A stretch of 64,000 nucleotides of DNA from Paenibacillus oralis (lineage in GTDB: Bacteria > Bacillota > Bacilli > Paenibacillales > Paenibacillaceae): positions 6,817,071 to 6,881,070 of the forward strand of contig NZ_RRCN01000001.1 of NCBI RefSeq assembly GCF_003863965.1, written 5' to 3'. Within the stretch, counting starts at the first letter, position 1. The number at the start of each line of letters is the position of its first letter. Below the pieces are notes generated by a model, which was not told the origin of the DNA, searched no databases, and saw only the letters and a program-made list of their open reading frames with translations. Of this stretch, positions 1-7,013 are shown in pieces. The translations under genes and the position numbers were made by a program.

Positions 1-267
1 GTCTTGTCCTTTGGAATCATACCGGCATTCACGGATATGGGCGGTAAAACGTTCTTTGACTGGCTCGATTTCATCACATCGAATATTCTGCTGCCGATCG
101 GCGGCCTTATTACTACAGTCTTCGTAGGATATTTCTGGAAAAACGCTGCGGAAGCCGCCGGGCTCAAAGCGGGCTGGTTCCGGGTATGGCTGTTCATGGT
201 GCGGTATATCGCTCCGGTTCTCGTGTTCCTGGTACTGCTGCATACGACCGGAATTCTTAAATTTTAG
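1..267 (+). CDS. NSS-family sodium-dependent transporter, C-terminal part
   Basis: Open at the left edge of the window: the frame runs from base 1 to a TAG at 265-267 with no convincing internal start. The 88 visible residues hold two hydrophobic segments (around ILLPIGGLITTVFVGYF and YIAPVLVFLVLL) separated by a short loop with KAGWF, which is how bacterial SNF/NSS (LeuT-like) sodium symporters end. The family imports amino acids or related solutes with sodium across the cytoplasmic membrane. The substrate cannot be told from this fragment. A strong terminator follows 8 bases after the stop, so this is the last gene of its transcript. Confidence 0.7.
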   Translation, partial: VLSFGIIPAFTDMGGKTFFDWLDFITSNILLPIGGLITTVFVGYFWKNAAEAAGLKAGWFRVWLFMVRYIAPVLVFLVLLHTTGILKF

Positions 268-275
268 CAATAAAG

Positions 276-318
276 GGCAATCTTCAGGCCGCTGGCGGCC
301 CGGAAGATTGCCTTTTTT
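276..318 (+). terminator. Rho-independent terminator
   Basis: Ten-base perfect stem (GGCAATCTTC at 276-285 with GAAGATTGCC at 303-312) followed by six T at 313-318. It closes the NSS transporter gene. Confidence 0.93.
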
Positions 319-368
319 GCGTTTTTTCACTCAATCAGAGCACGTCAATTAGTTTTGTGCACATTCCA

Positions 369-418
369 GACCAATTAGTCTAAATATATTTGACTGATCA
401 GTCCGAAAATGATATAGT
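369..418 (+). promoter_or_regulatory. Promoter with palindromic operator-like sites
   Basis: A sigma-A type promoter is visible: TTGACT at 390-395, 17-base spacer, TATAGT at 413-418. The perfect 12-base palindrome GACTGATCAGTC (392-403) overlaps the -35 box, and a second related site GACCAATTAGTC lies at 369-380. The convergent TetR gene (1469-2071) is the obvious candidate regulator, which is inference. A related half, GACTAATAGGTA, sits at 2207-2218. Confidence 0.6.
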
Positions 419-490
419 AAGTACATACCTTAGATTACTGTAATCCGTTAGTATTGATACCTCCAAAAAATGAATAAAGGAGCTGTTTTC

Positions 491-1360
491 ATGAATTCCG
501 AATCATCAAACCGCATTCTTCTTAGCGGGGGACAAGGGAAAACATCCTCCCGCATCGCGCAGCTGTTAATAAGCCAAGGTTATTTCATTCGAACTGCCGG
601 ACGCAACGCATCCCAAATGGATCATGCACAGGCGGACCATGTGTATTTCGACTGGTATGATGATACCAACCACGAGGTGGCCTTGCAGGGCATCAGCGCA
701 GTTTATCTTGTTGCGCCGCCGGATATGCATCCGGAAAAAGTCATGATCCCCTTCATTCGCAAAGCACTCGGCGCTTCCATTCGCAGATTCGTTCTGCTGT
801 CCAGCGCATCGGTACCCGAGCATGGGCCGGTATTTGGACTGGTGCATCAGTACCTGAAGGAGCATGCACCTGAATGGGCCGTACTTCGCCCCTCTTATTT
901 CATGCAGAATTTTACCGAAGCAATGCATGGGCATACGATACGTCAGCAGGGAGAAATCATAACTGCTGCCGGCGACGGCAAAGTCGGATTCGTGGATGCA
1001 GAAGATATTTCCGCAGTAGCCTTTCATGCGTTAACTGACAAGATACCTCATAACGCGGAGCATATCATTACCGGACCTCAATCGCTTAGCTATGATGAAG
1101 TCGCCGCAACGATTAACAGGCTTACCGGCCTTGCTGTCAAGCATCGCTCGATTAATGAAGAACAGTTGGCGCAGACCCTTACCTCTGCAGGAGTCCCTGC
1201 GTCTTATGCCGATTTTCTTGCGAAGTTGGAACTCCGGATTCGTGTGGAAGGGTCCGAAGATCAGGCAACGGACACTGTACTGCGCGTAACAGGACGTGAA
1301 CCGCGTTCACTGGAGAATTTCATCCGGGAGAATAAAACCTGGTTTCAATCGGCCTCATAA
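491..1360 (+). CDS. NmrA-like NAD(P)-binding oxidoreductase (atypical SDR)
   Basis: The 289-residue protein has an N-terminal Rossmann fold with a glycine-rich loop (ILLSGGQGKTSSRIAQLL), a second strand with an arginine after the loop (TAGRN, a NADPH-type feature) and the atypical-SDR layout of NmrA/HSCARG and ergot-alkaloid-type NAD(P)-binding proteins: VYLVAPP, VLLSSASV, then LRPSYFMQNF near residue 135. Such proteins act as redox sensors or as quinone or aldehyde reductases in the cytosol; the substrate is unknown. The ATG at 491 is chosen over the in-frame ATG at 470 because AAAGGAG lies at 476-482, correctly spaced for 491 and internal to the longer frame. A TetR gene faces it and operator-like palindromes overlap its promoter, so a small-molecule inducer seems likely. 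Confidence 0.82.
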   Translation: MNSESSNRILLSGGQGKTSSRIAQLLISQGYFIRTAGRNASQMDHAQADHVYFDWYDDTNHEVALQGISAVYLVAPPDMHPEKVMIPFIRKALGASIRRFVLLSSASVPEHGPVFGLVHQYLKEHAPEWAVLRPSYFMQNFTEAMHGHTIRQQGEIITAAGDGKVGFVDAEDISAVAFHALTDKIPHNAEHIITGPQSLSYDEVAATINRLTGLAVKHRSINEEQLAQTLTSAGVPASYADFLAKLELRIRVEGSEDQATDTVLRVTGREPRSLENFIRENKTWFQSAS

Positions 1361-1403
1361 TTAGAACCTGTATCCAGCCAATCTTTATTTATAAGAAACA
1401 TAC

Positions 1404-1456
1404 AAAAGGGATATCCTTCACCGGTCATTACAGATGACACAAGGGATAGCCCTTTT
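1404..1456. terminator. Bidirectional terminator between convergent genes
   Basis: AAAAGGG and TATCC (1404-1416) pair with GGATA and CCCTTTT (1443-1456) around a loop. A and T runs on both sides let it serve the oxidoreductase gene on the plus strand and the tetR gene on the minus strand. Confidence 0.75.
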
Positions 1457-1468
1457 CTTTGTACTGCT

Positions 1469-2071
1469 TTATTCGATTTTACCTTCACTTCGCTTCAAAA
1501 CGGACAGTGCAATGTGCATAATGCTGATTAGTTCCGGTTCATCCATTCCCAGCTTCGCCGCATATACCAGGGCATATCGTTCATGCGCCAGAAACCGGGA
1601 CAAGTCTTCAATATTCAATTCCGGACTTATTTCGCCTTGTTCAACCGCTCGCTCCAGCAGCGTATAAAAGGACTGCTCCACCTCTTTGGTATTCGCCTGT
1701 AGATAGGCGGCCAACTCCTCATCGTGAGGCGCCCGCTCAATAGCACTGCTGATGATAAAGCACTCCCGGCACAACTCCGGGTCGGCTAGAACCCGGATCA
1801 TCATAGTGTAAGCCAACTTCACTTTATCGATAGCGTTCCCCGGCTCATTCAAAAGTTTCTGTAGGTCACGTTTTTTTTGATCCATATAGTATTTTACAGT
1901 CGTCAGGAATAATTCGCGTTTCGTGCCGTATGTGTCATATATACTCTGACGGGCAATGCCCAGCCCGGTTATCAAATCCGGCAGCGAAGTGCCTTCGTAG
2001 CCCCGGCTTCCAAAGACGCTCATGGCTTTATGCAGTACTTCATTCGTATCGAATGCTTTTGTTCTTGCCAT
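1469..2071 (-). CDS. TetR/AcrR family transcriptional regulator
   Basis: The 200-residue protein has an N-terminal TetR DNA-binding domain: AMSVFGSRGYEGTSLPDL, then GIARQSIYDTYGTKRELF as turn and recognition helix (about residues 10-56). An all-helical ligand domain follows, with a C-terminal part of the TetR_C_33/YxaF-like kind (CRECFIISSAIE). I take the start at 2071 (MARTKAF) rather than the longer frame to 2125, because AAAAAAGGAGC precedes it at the right distance. It converges on the NmrA-like oxidoreductase and shares a bidirectional terminator with it; it probably represses that gene from the palindromes at 369-403. This regulatory link is inferred from position only. Confidence 0.88.
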   Translation of the reverse strand: MARTKAFDTNEVLHKAMSVFGSRGYEGTSLPDLITGLGIARQSIYDTYGTKRELFLTTVKYYMDQKKRDLQKLLNEPGNAIDKVKLAYTMMIRVLADPELCRECFIISSAIERAPHDEELAAYLQANTKEVEQSFYTLLERAVEQGEISPELNIEDLSRFLAHERYALVYAAKLGMDEPELISIMHIALSVLKRSEGKIE

Positions 2072-2204
2072 TCTCAGAGCTCCTTTTTTAAATTCTATCT
2101 TAAGGTAATTAATGAAGAACAGCAACGACGATAGAAATTAGGCTCAAGCAGTTCTTATTTTGTTCATATTTATTGATCTCTTGCATTGAACCAATAATTC
2201 AATA

Positions 2205-2233
2205 TTGACTAATAGGTAGAACCTCCGTAAACT
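2205..2233 (+). promoter_or_regulatory. Candidate promoter of the TPR-receptor gene
   Basis: TTGACT at 2205-2210 and TAAACT at 2228-2233 are separated by 17 bases. The overlapping sequence GACTAATAGGTA (2207-2218) is 10 of 12 identical to the reverse complement of the operator-like site at 369-380. The same TetR protein could therefore touch this promoter. The -10 box is weak. Confidence 0.4.
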
Positions 2234-2269
2234 ATATTATAAATGGCAGATATAGGGAGTTGAAAACGG

Positions 2270-3118
2270 ATGGAATTTATAGCAGGGTTATATGCTAACG
2301 ACAACATCGATACTAACTACCTCGATCTTGACACCATTATTAAAATGTTAAAAATGAGTTATTCGTTGGAACTATGGGATAAGCTGATACAGCTTTCCGA
2401 TGATTTATTTAAACGTGCAAAGAACATCACACTGGAAAGCTATAAACCAACGAAATCCTATATTTACTACTACGGTTATAGCTTACTAATTAAAGGGTCA
2501 GCGTTAAAAGAATTGAGAAGATATGATGAATCTAAACAATGCATTGAACAATACTCTGATTTAAGTTGGCTTAATCCTCAAGATCATGAGGGTAAAGATG
2601 AAGTCGAGTTCTTTAAGTTTATAGCTTTACCCAATCGATACGAGGTTGAGTTACTATCCGGAAATATCAACATCCTTGACAGCTATGTGGAATTTCTTAA
2701 AGAAAATGAGGGTGAGCTAATCCCCGGCTTAACAAGTATTTTAAGAGCCGCAAATATGCATAAATTTAAAGTGGATAAGGAGATAAGCTTATTTACTAAA
2801 CAAATTGAGCAGCTAAATAAACCTATCAATCACGAGATCATTGATATTACTTACCTTTATAGGCTATATAATGAGTTAATAGTGTATTTTGTAAATGCAT
2901 CGGAATATAAACGTGCAATCGATATCTGCTTATATATGCTGCAATTATCCTTTGAAACGGATAACAGTCGTTTTTTTAAAAAGGCCGTTTTTTATTATGA
3001 AACATTAAGGGATTTTGCGTCAGCAACCCAGAACAACCACTATATAAAAATGATCAGAGGAGGAATGAAGGATGAAGAAATTAGTTATCTTCGCAATGTT
3101 GCTGACTTCACTGGTTAG
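2270..3118 (+). CDS. TPR-like protein, putative RRNPP-type peptide receptor
   Basis: A 282-residue, almost entirely helical protein made of helix-pair repeats: around residues 35-52 (LWDKLIQLSDDLFKRAKN), 62-95 (a tyrosine-rich helix, then ALKELRRYDESKQCIEQY), 120-140 (RYEVELLSGNI) and 195-235 (YLYRLYNELIVYFVNAS, EYKRAIDICLYMLQL). This is the look of the peptide-binding TPR domain of Rap, PlcR, NprR and AimR-type proteins. I see no N-terminal helix-turn-helix, so it is either Rap-like (acting by protein contact) or a shortened DNA-binding receptor. Its 3' end overlaps by 47 bases a small gene for an exported peptide (3072-3200), the classic receptor-propeptide layout. The gene is much more AT-rich than its neighbours, which suggests transfer. 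The start has GGGAG upstream at 2256-2260. Function is inferred from fold and context. Confidence 0.68.
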   Translation: MEFIAGLYANDNIDTNYLDLDTIIKMLKMSYSLELWDKLIQLSDDLFKRAKNITLESYKPTKSYIYYYGYSLLIKGSALKELRRYDESKQCIEQYSDLSWLNPQDHEGKDEVEFFKFIALPNRYEVELLSGNINILDSYVEFLKENEGELIPGLTSILRAANMHKFKVDKEISLFTKQIEQLNKPINHEIIDITYLYRLYNELIVYFVNASEYKRAIDICLYMLQLSFETDNSRFFKKAVFYYETLRDFASATQNNHYIKMIRGGMKDEEISYLRNVADFTG

Positions 3119-3200
3119 TATCGTTTTGCCGGGATTAGCAGGAGATCAATCACTATCAACCAACATAATGATACCATTTCTTCACGGGGAAAATCATTAA
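3072..3200 (+). CDS. Small exported peptide, putative Phr-like signalling propeptide
   Basis: A 42-residue ORF (ATG 3072, TAA 3198-3200) overlapping the end of the TPR-protein gene in another frame. A perfect AGGAGG lies at 3058-3063, eight bases before the ATG. The translation starts with two lysines, followed by a long hydrophobic core (LVIFAMLLTSLVSIVLPGL) and AGDQ, a typical secretion signal with a likely cleavage region near residue 24. The polar tail ends IPFLHGENH. Phr, PapR and AimP propeptides have this form: exported, trimmed, re-imported by an oligopeptide permease and bound by the TPR partner encoded just upstream. The mature peptide cannot be read from the sequence; it would lie in the last 5-15 residues. 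Confidence 0.72.
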   Translation: MKKLVIFAMLLTSLVSIVLPGLAGDQSLSTNIMIPFLHGENH

Positions 3201-3211
3201 AGTAGAAAAAC

Positions 3212-3466
3212 TAAGAAAAACGCCTAACGGCGTCCTTCAATGGCTCTGACTTCTACTTCGGACGTTACTCTAAGGGACACCAGCGACCTTATCCGCCTAT
3301 TTCCCGGGTATTTCCCAGCCTAACGGACACAGGCGACCCTATTTCCCTCTAAACCCGTTCATCCAGGCCGATTTGAGGTAAATAACGTCATCTGTGTCCG
3401 TTACATTTTGCAAACTCCCGTTTTTTCGCAAATAACGGCTCTGGTGTCCCTTAGCCCCCTGATTCC
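3212..3466. repeat. Dispersed palindromic intergenic repeat (family 2)
   Basis: This gene-free stretch is built of variants of a unit like TAACGGACACCAGCGACCTT in direct orientation (near 3266-3292 and 3320-3345) and inverted (AAATAACGTCATCTGTGTCC near 3381-3400, AAATAACGGCTCTGGTGTCC near 3430-3450). A related palindromic unit lies at 31211-31237 plus 31545-31602. It does not code for protein. Confidence 0.6.
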
Positions 3467-3505
3467 TCTTCTCCTCCCTCAGAATTTTATACTTTCTGAT
3501 ATGTT

Positions 3506-3540
3506 AAAAAAGCACCCGCCTTCATAAGAAGGCAGGTGCT
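3506..3540 (-). terminator. Rho-independent terminator of the exported-protein gene
   Basis: AGCACCCGCCTTC at 3511-3523 pairs with GAAGGCAGGTGCT at 3528-3540. The A-run at 3506-3510 becomes the U-run on the minus strand. It lies 15 bases after the stop of the 3555-4133 gene. Confidence 0.9.
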
Positions 3541-3554
3541 CCAGCAAGACCGTA

Positions 3555-4133
3555 TTAGTTGGCCGGATCAACTGGTGCTGTCGGCGCCGTTTTATCCAAT
3601 GCCGCTGTCGGATTTTTTTCAGCGGAAACAACTTCGCCGGTTTTGGAGTTCAAAAATGCAATATAGACATCCACATTGTCGTTCTTACCCGCGACAGAGA
3701 TTTCGACGGTCTCACTGGGTAACATTTCACCGCTTTTAGCCGCTACAGCTCGCTGAGCATCTACAACTTGAACATCCGCGAAAGATACAAAATAAAACGT
3801 TCCTTCCATATCCTCTCTGGTGCAGAAAATCGGGAAAGCCTTCATGCCGTCCAAAGACACATCGAATTTCTCCTCAAGCGCTTTTTTTGCAATATCCACC
3901 GCTTTGTCTTCGCTCATGTCCTTGCTTGTTTTCTCCGGGGTGACCGAGAAGCCTGGAGCTTTGACGGCAGGGACCGTAATGCCTGATGCATTCGCTTGTT
4001 GATGTTGACCGGTTACCTTTACATTCGGAGCCGTGTCATTTGCAAAAGCATAAGTTGACAATCCGGCGTTCCCCGCGATTAAAGTAACTGCTGCTCCTAC
4101 CGTAAGTGCTGTGGAGTAAAGCTTTTTTTTCAT
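3555..4133 (-). CDS. Secreted hypothetical protein (PepSY-like fold possible)
   Basis: A 192-residue protein with a clear signal peptide (MKKKLYSTALTVGAAVTL... with a likely cut after YAFA near residue 30). The middle part (DKAVDIAKKALEEKF, then FYFVSFADVQV and VDVYIAFLNSKTGEVVSAEK) has the alternating helix and strands of small PepSY-like domains, though I cannot assign a family. The C-terminus is Pro/Ala-rich (PTAPVDPAN). A ribosome binding site (GGAGGTATG) precedes the ATG. It lies 74 bases downstream of the histidine kinase gene on the same strand and ends in its own terminator, so it may be the last gene of the two-component transcript and perhaps its target or accessory. Confidence 0.7.
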   Translation of the reverse strand: MKKKLYSTALTVGAAVTLIAGNAGLSTYAFANDTAPNVKVTGQHQQANASGITVPAVKAPGFSVTPEKTSKDMSEDKAVDIAKKALEEKFDVSLDGMKAFPIFCTREDMEGTFYFVSFADVQVVDAQRAVAAKSGEMLPSETVEISVAGKNDNVDVYIAFLNSKTGEVVSAEKNPTAALDKTAPTAPVDPAN

Positions 4134-4207
4134 TTTTTCATACCTCCGTCATAAAATGATTGGAATATCGTAGCTACAAGGCCATTATGAGGGGAGCGTA
4201 TTATAGA

Positions 4208-5611
4208 CTAGTGTTCGAGTTGTAACAAGGTTGTAAAAAGAACGGACACCTTCGTATACTCATGTTCTTTGGTTTCAAAATGCAGCCGCGCATGATGGAG
4301 CCGGGCAATTTGACTGCAGATGGACAGCCCCAGCCCGATCCCTCCCAGCTCCTTGGAACGGGATTTGTCTACGACATAAAAGGCTTCGGTAATTTTTTCG
4401 ATGTCCTTGTCAGGTATGCCCTTTCCGTAATCGATCACCTCAATCACTACATCCTGGTCCCGGAAGCTGCTTTTCAGGTGGATTTTACCTCCGGCAGGGG
4501 AAGCCTTTATGCTGTTTTCCACCAGATTCATGAACAGCGTCTGCAGCAGGGTGGGATCTCCATATATCCGCTCTGCTCTGCACTCCTTCACCAATGTAAT
4601 CTGTTTGGCCTCCAAATAATGCCGTTCCATCTGTTCCACATAAACAAACAAGGGTGCAATCTCTACTGGCTGTAAAGTAATCTCTTCGTTCTTCAAATAC
4701 AGCAGCTCCATTAATTTTCCGGACAGCAGATCCAGCCGGGCCACATGCTCATGAATATAATCGACCGCCATTCTGCGGTCTTCCTCGGTACTATTGGCAT
4801 GATTTAAAAACGCGCTGTACCCTTTGATCGCCGTTATCGGCGTCTTCAGCTCATGGGTTAGATTATTGATGAAGTTTTCTTTTTCTTCGTTCGCTTTTTG
4901 GATCGTTTCAATATTCGCGGCTACCGCGTCCACCATTTTGTTGAAATCCTGGGCCAATTCCGCGATTTCGTCGCTTCCGCTGACCTTGACCCTTTGATGA
5001 TAGGCTCCGGCCGCAATGTCTCCTACGCCTTTGTTCAGGTTTCTGACCGGAGCGGTTAACCTGAATAACAGCAAGATAAGCACTGCGGATAAGACCAAGG
5101 AAATGATTACACTCAAGGCAATGAAATAGTTGAGCAAGGTATTATAATAATCCTGCAGATAAGCGGAGCTTCTTGATATGACCAGCTTAAGCCCATTAAA
5201 CTCCATGCTGCCGCCTACGAAGATCCACAGCTTTCCGTCAAGCTTCCGGTATACGGTTTCCCGTTGCCCTCCCTGCAGCTGCAGCTCTTCCCGCTCGCCC
5301 GCAAACTGATAGGCATTGGAAAAGACCAACCGCTCCCCATCATATACCTCGGTCAGGATGCCCTCTTCATAGTAATTTTCGGCGATTCCGGAAATCACAG
5401 CCTCGTAGCTCATACTGCCGGTACTGTAGGCGAAAGCGCGCAGGATGTAGCTTAACGTTTGCTCGATGCTCTCATATTCGCTTACACCTCTGGACATATC
5501 CATCTGCTCGTTTAATTGGTAGCTTTTTTGCAGCAGCGCATAGGCTCCAAGATCAAAAGCAATTAAAAACACCAGTAGCACACACAAATACGTTTTCTGC
5601 CAAAATTTCAC
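4208..5611 (-). CDS. Sensor histidine kinase (HAMP-HisKA-HATPase)
   Basis: 467 residues with a transmembrane helix at 8-28, an extracellular sensor of about 130 residues, and a second helix near 160-190 (YFIALSVIISLVLSAVLILL). Then come a HAMP linker (RLTAPVRNLNKGV), the HisKA dimerisation helix with the phosphorylated histidine in THELKTPITAIKGY, and a HATPase domain with N box LVENSIKA, G1 box DYGKGIP and G2 box GGIGLGLSI. It pairs with the OmpR-type regulator gene just upstream, two bases apart, and signals from the membrane. The signal is unknown. Neighbouring two-component systems of this kind sense envelope stress or antibiotics, which is only a possibility here. Confidence 0.93.
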   Translation of the reverse strand: MKFWQKTYLCVLLVFLIAFDLGAYALLQKSYQLNEQMDMSRGVSEYESIEQTLSYILRAFAYSTGSMSYEAVISGIAENYYEEGILTEVYDGERLVFSNAYQFAGEREELQLQGGQRETVYRKLDGKLWIFVGGSMEFNGLKLVISRSSAYLQDYYNTLLNYFIALSVIISLVLSAVLILLLFRLTAPVRNLNKGVGDIAAGAYHQRVKVSGSDEIAELAQDFNKMVDAVAANIETIQKANEEKENFINNLTHELKTPITAIKGYSAFLNHANSTEEDRRMAVDYIHEHVARLDLLSGKLMELLYLKNEEITLQPVEIAPLFVYVEQMERHYLEAKQITLVKECRAERIYGDPTLLQTLFMNLVENSIKASPAGGKIHLKSSFRDQDVVIEVIDYGKGIPDKDIEKITEAFYVVDKSRSKELGGIGLGLSICSQIARLHHARLHFETKEHEYTKVSVLFTTLLQLEH

Positions 5612-5613
5612 CT

Positions 5614-6267
5614 TTACACCTCTAGCCTATAGCCGTATTTGTACACCGTTTTGATCCGGTGCTCCCAGTTCAGTTTCTTTCGCAGTCTCTGAATATGCAC
5701 GTCAACGGTTCTCGATTCGCCATAGAAATCGAAGCCCCAGGTCTGCTCAATGATTTTTTCACGGGAGAGCGCGATATTTTTGTTTTGAATGAGAAAATCG
5801 AGCAGTTGAAATTCTTTATTGGTCATTTCCACGGCCTGTCCGTTCACAGTAACGATATGCTTCTCCAAATCCACCGTCGTTCCGTCCAGACTGAATTCGG
5901 TGGCGTTTTTCTGGTTTCTGCGCAGCACCACATTGATTCGGGCGATCAGCTCCACCGCTTCGAACGGTTTGACGATATAATCCTCCGCCCCGCTCTCCAA
6001 GCCGTGGACTTTATCGGAAACGGCATTTCGCGCCGTCAGGAAGATCACCGGAATCCCGCGTTTCACAAACCGATCGATAAGTTCAAATCCATCAAGCCCC
6101 GGCAACATCACATCCAGAATGACCAAATCGACACGAGTCTCATTTAAAACCTCTGAAATTTGCTCTCCGCTGTATAATTGGATGTATTCATGCCCTACCA
6201 TTTTCAAATTTAGAGCAATCAAGTCGTTGATTGCCCTCTCATCATCGACGATCAAAATTTTAGCCAT
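5614..6267 (-). CDS. OmpR/PhoB-family response regulator
   Basis: A 217-residue protein with a receiver domain (AKILIVDDERAINDL; phosphoacceptor Asp in VILDVMLPG; conserved Lys in VKPF) and a C-terminal winged helix of the Trans_reg_C type (KEFQLLDFLIQNKNIALSRE, then DVHIQRLRKKL and YKYGYRLEV at the end). The start at 6267 (MAKILIV) is preferred over 6288 because GGAG lies eight to nine bases before it inside the longer frame. The kinase gene follows after two bases, so the pair is co-transcribed and probably translationally coupled. Confidence 0.94.
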   Translation of the reverse strand: MAKILIVDDERAINDLIALNLKMVGHEYIQLYSGEQISEVLNETRVDLVILDVMLPGLDGFELIDRFVKRGIPVIFLTARNAVSDKVHGLESGAEDYIVKPFEAVELIARINVVLRRNQKNATEFSLDGTTVDLEKHIVTVNGQAVEMTNKEFQLLDFLIQNKNIALSREKIIEQTWGFDFYGESRTVDVHIQRLRKKLNWEHRIKTVYKYGYRLEV

Positions 6268-6533
6268 TCGATCACACTCCACCGCCATGATATCAAATAT
6301 CCGCTTGAAAGTTATTATGGAGTTGTAAATTTTTTGTGGATACCTTTTCAGCTTTAAATCGGCGGAAAGCTTATACTATAATAAAACGGCTTTTGACCTA
6401 TGCGACTTCACTCGTTACCGTCACTCTTGAATTTTGCCAACGCCCGGTTCACCGCGACAAGCATCGATGGGATGAAATTCTGTTCCAATAAAAACGGGGT
6501 GTCTAAGCTCATCTCTGGGCAGGGAGGACTATA
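6268..6533. other. Intergenic region upstream of the two-component operon
   Basis: No gene is visible. AT-rich stretches near 6371-6390 (ACTATAATAAAAC) may hold a promoter for the minus-strand regulator gene, but I cannot fix a -35/-10 pair. Nothing else is recognisable. Confidence 0.4.
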
Positions 6534-6578
6534 CAAAAAAAGCCGACGTGCAGAAAATTCACTGCACGTCGGCTTTTA
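6534..6578 (-). terminator. Strong Rho-independent terminator
   Basis: AGCCGACGTGCAG (6541-6553) pairs perfectly with CTGCACGTCGGCT (6562-6574). Runs of A on the left and T on the right let it work in both directions. It closes the small gene at 6595-6777. Confidence 0.92.
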
Positions 6579-6594
6579 AAACGAAATCAGCTTT

Positions 6595-6777
6595 TTAAAG
6601 GTATGATATACTAAGGCGAGTCTTTGTCGCTCGTTCGGCCTTCATCTTGGCAATTGCTTCACTGATGATCCTATCACGTTCCGGGTCGTCACCTGGGACA
6701 GAGGGAACGACATAATGTCCGTTTGTCAAACGGCGAGCTACATCATCCAAGTCCTCATGCGGAAATCTTTTTTCCAT
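6595..6777 (-). CDS. Small conserved-looking hypothetical protein
   Basis: A 60-residue acidic/basic soluble protein beginning MEKRFPHEDLDDVARRL and containing VPSVPGDDPERDRIISEAIAKMKAE. The start at 6777 is chosen because GAGGTGA lies six bases before it; the frame can be extended three codons to a GTG at 6786. A strong terminator follows 16 bases after the stop, which supports it being a real monocistronic gene. I do not recognise the family; the short charged helix could bind a partner protein or DNA. Confidence 0.6.
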   Translation of the reverse strand: MEKRFPHEDLDDVARRLTNGHYVVPSVPGDDPERDRIISEAIAKMKAERATKTRLSISYL

Positions 6778-6913
6778 GACCATCACCTCTAATTTAAGTA
6801 TAGTCTAACTAAGCATTCAGCAGCAAGCTCATCAAAAATAAAATAAAATTGCCAAGCTGCATCCCACCAATTCCTTAATAATAATTAATTAGGTATGTTT
6901 TTTCATAAAATTG

Positions 6914-6956
6914 TAAAAAGCCGATTATAACATGAATTTTCCATGCAAAATCGGCT
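6914..6956 (-). terminator. Terminator of the DUF6055-like gene
   Basis: AGCCGATT (6919-6926) pairs with AATCGGCT (6949-6956). The A-run at 6914-6918 gives the U-run on the minus strand. Confidence 0.78.
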
Positions 6957-7013
6957 ATAAATGGAGTATGGGCTTCAATTCATCTTATTTGATGCAAATA
7001 GATCACTTGCACA

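Noticed and set aside
2270..3118. Reading the TPR gene as a complete PlcR-type DNA-binding regulator
   Set aside because: The N-terminus begins directly with TPR-like helices; I see no helix-turn-helix within it or in frame upstream.
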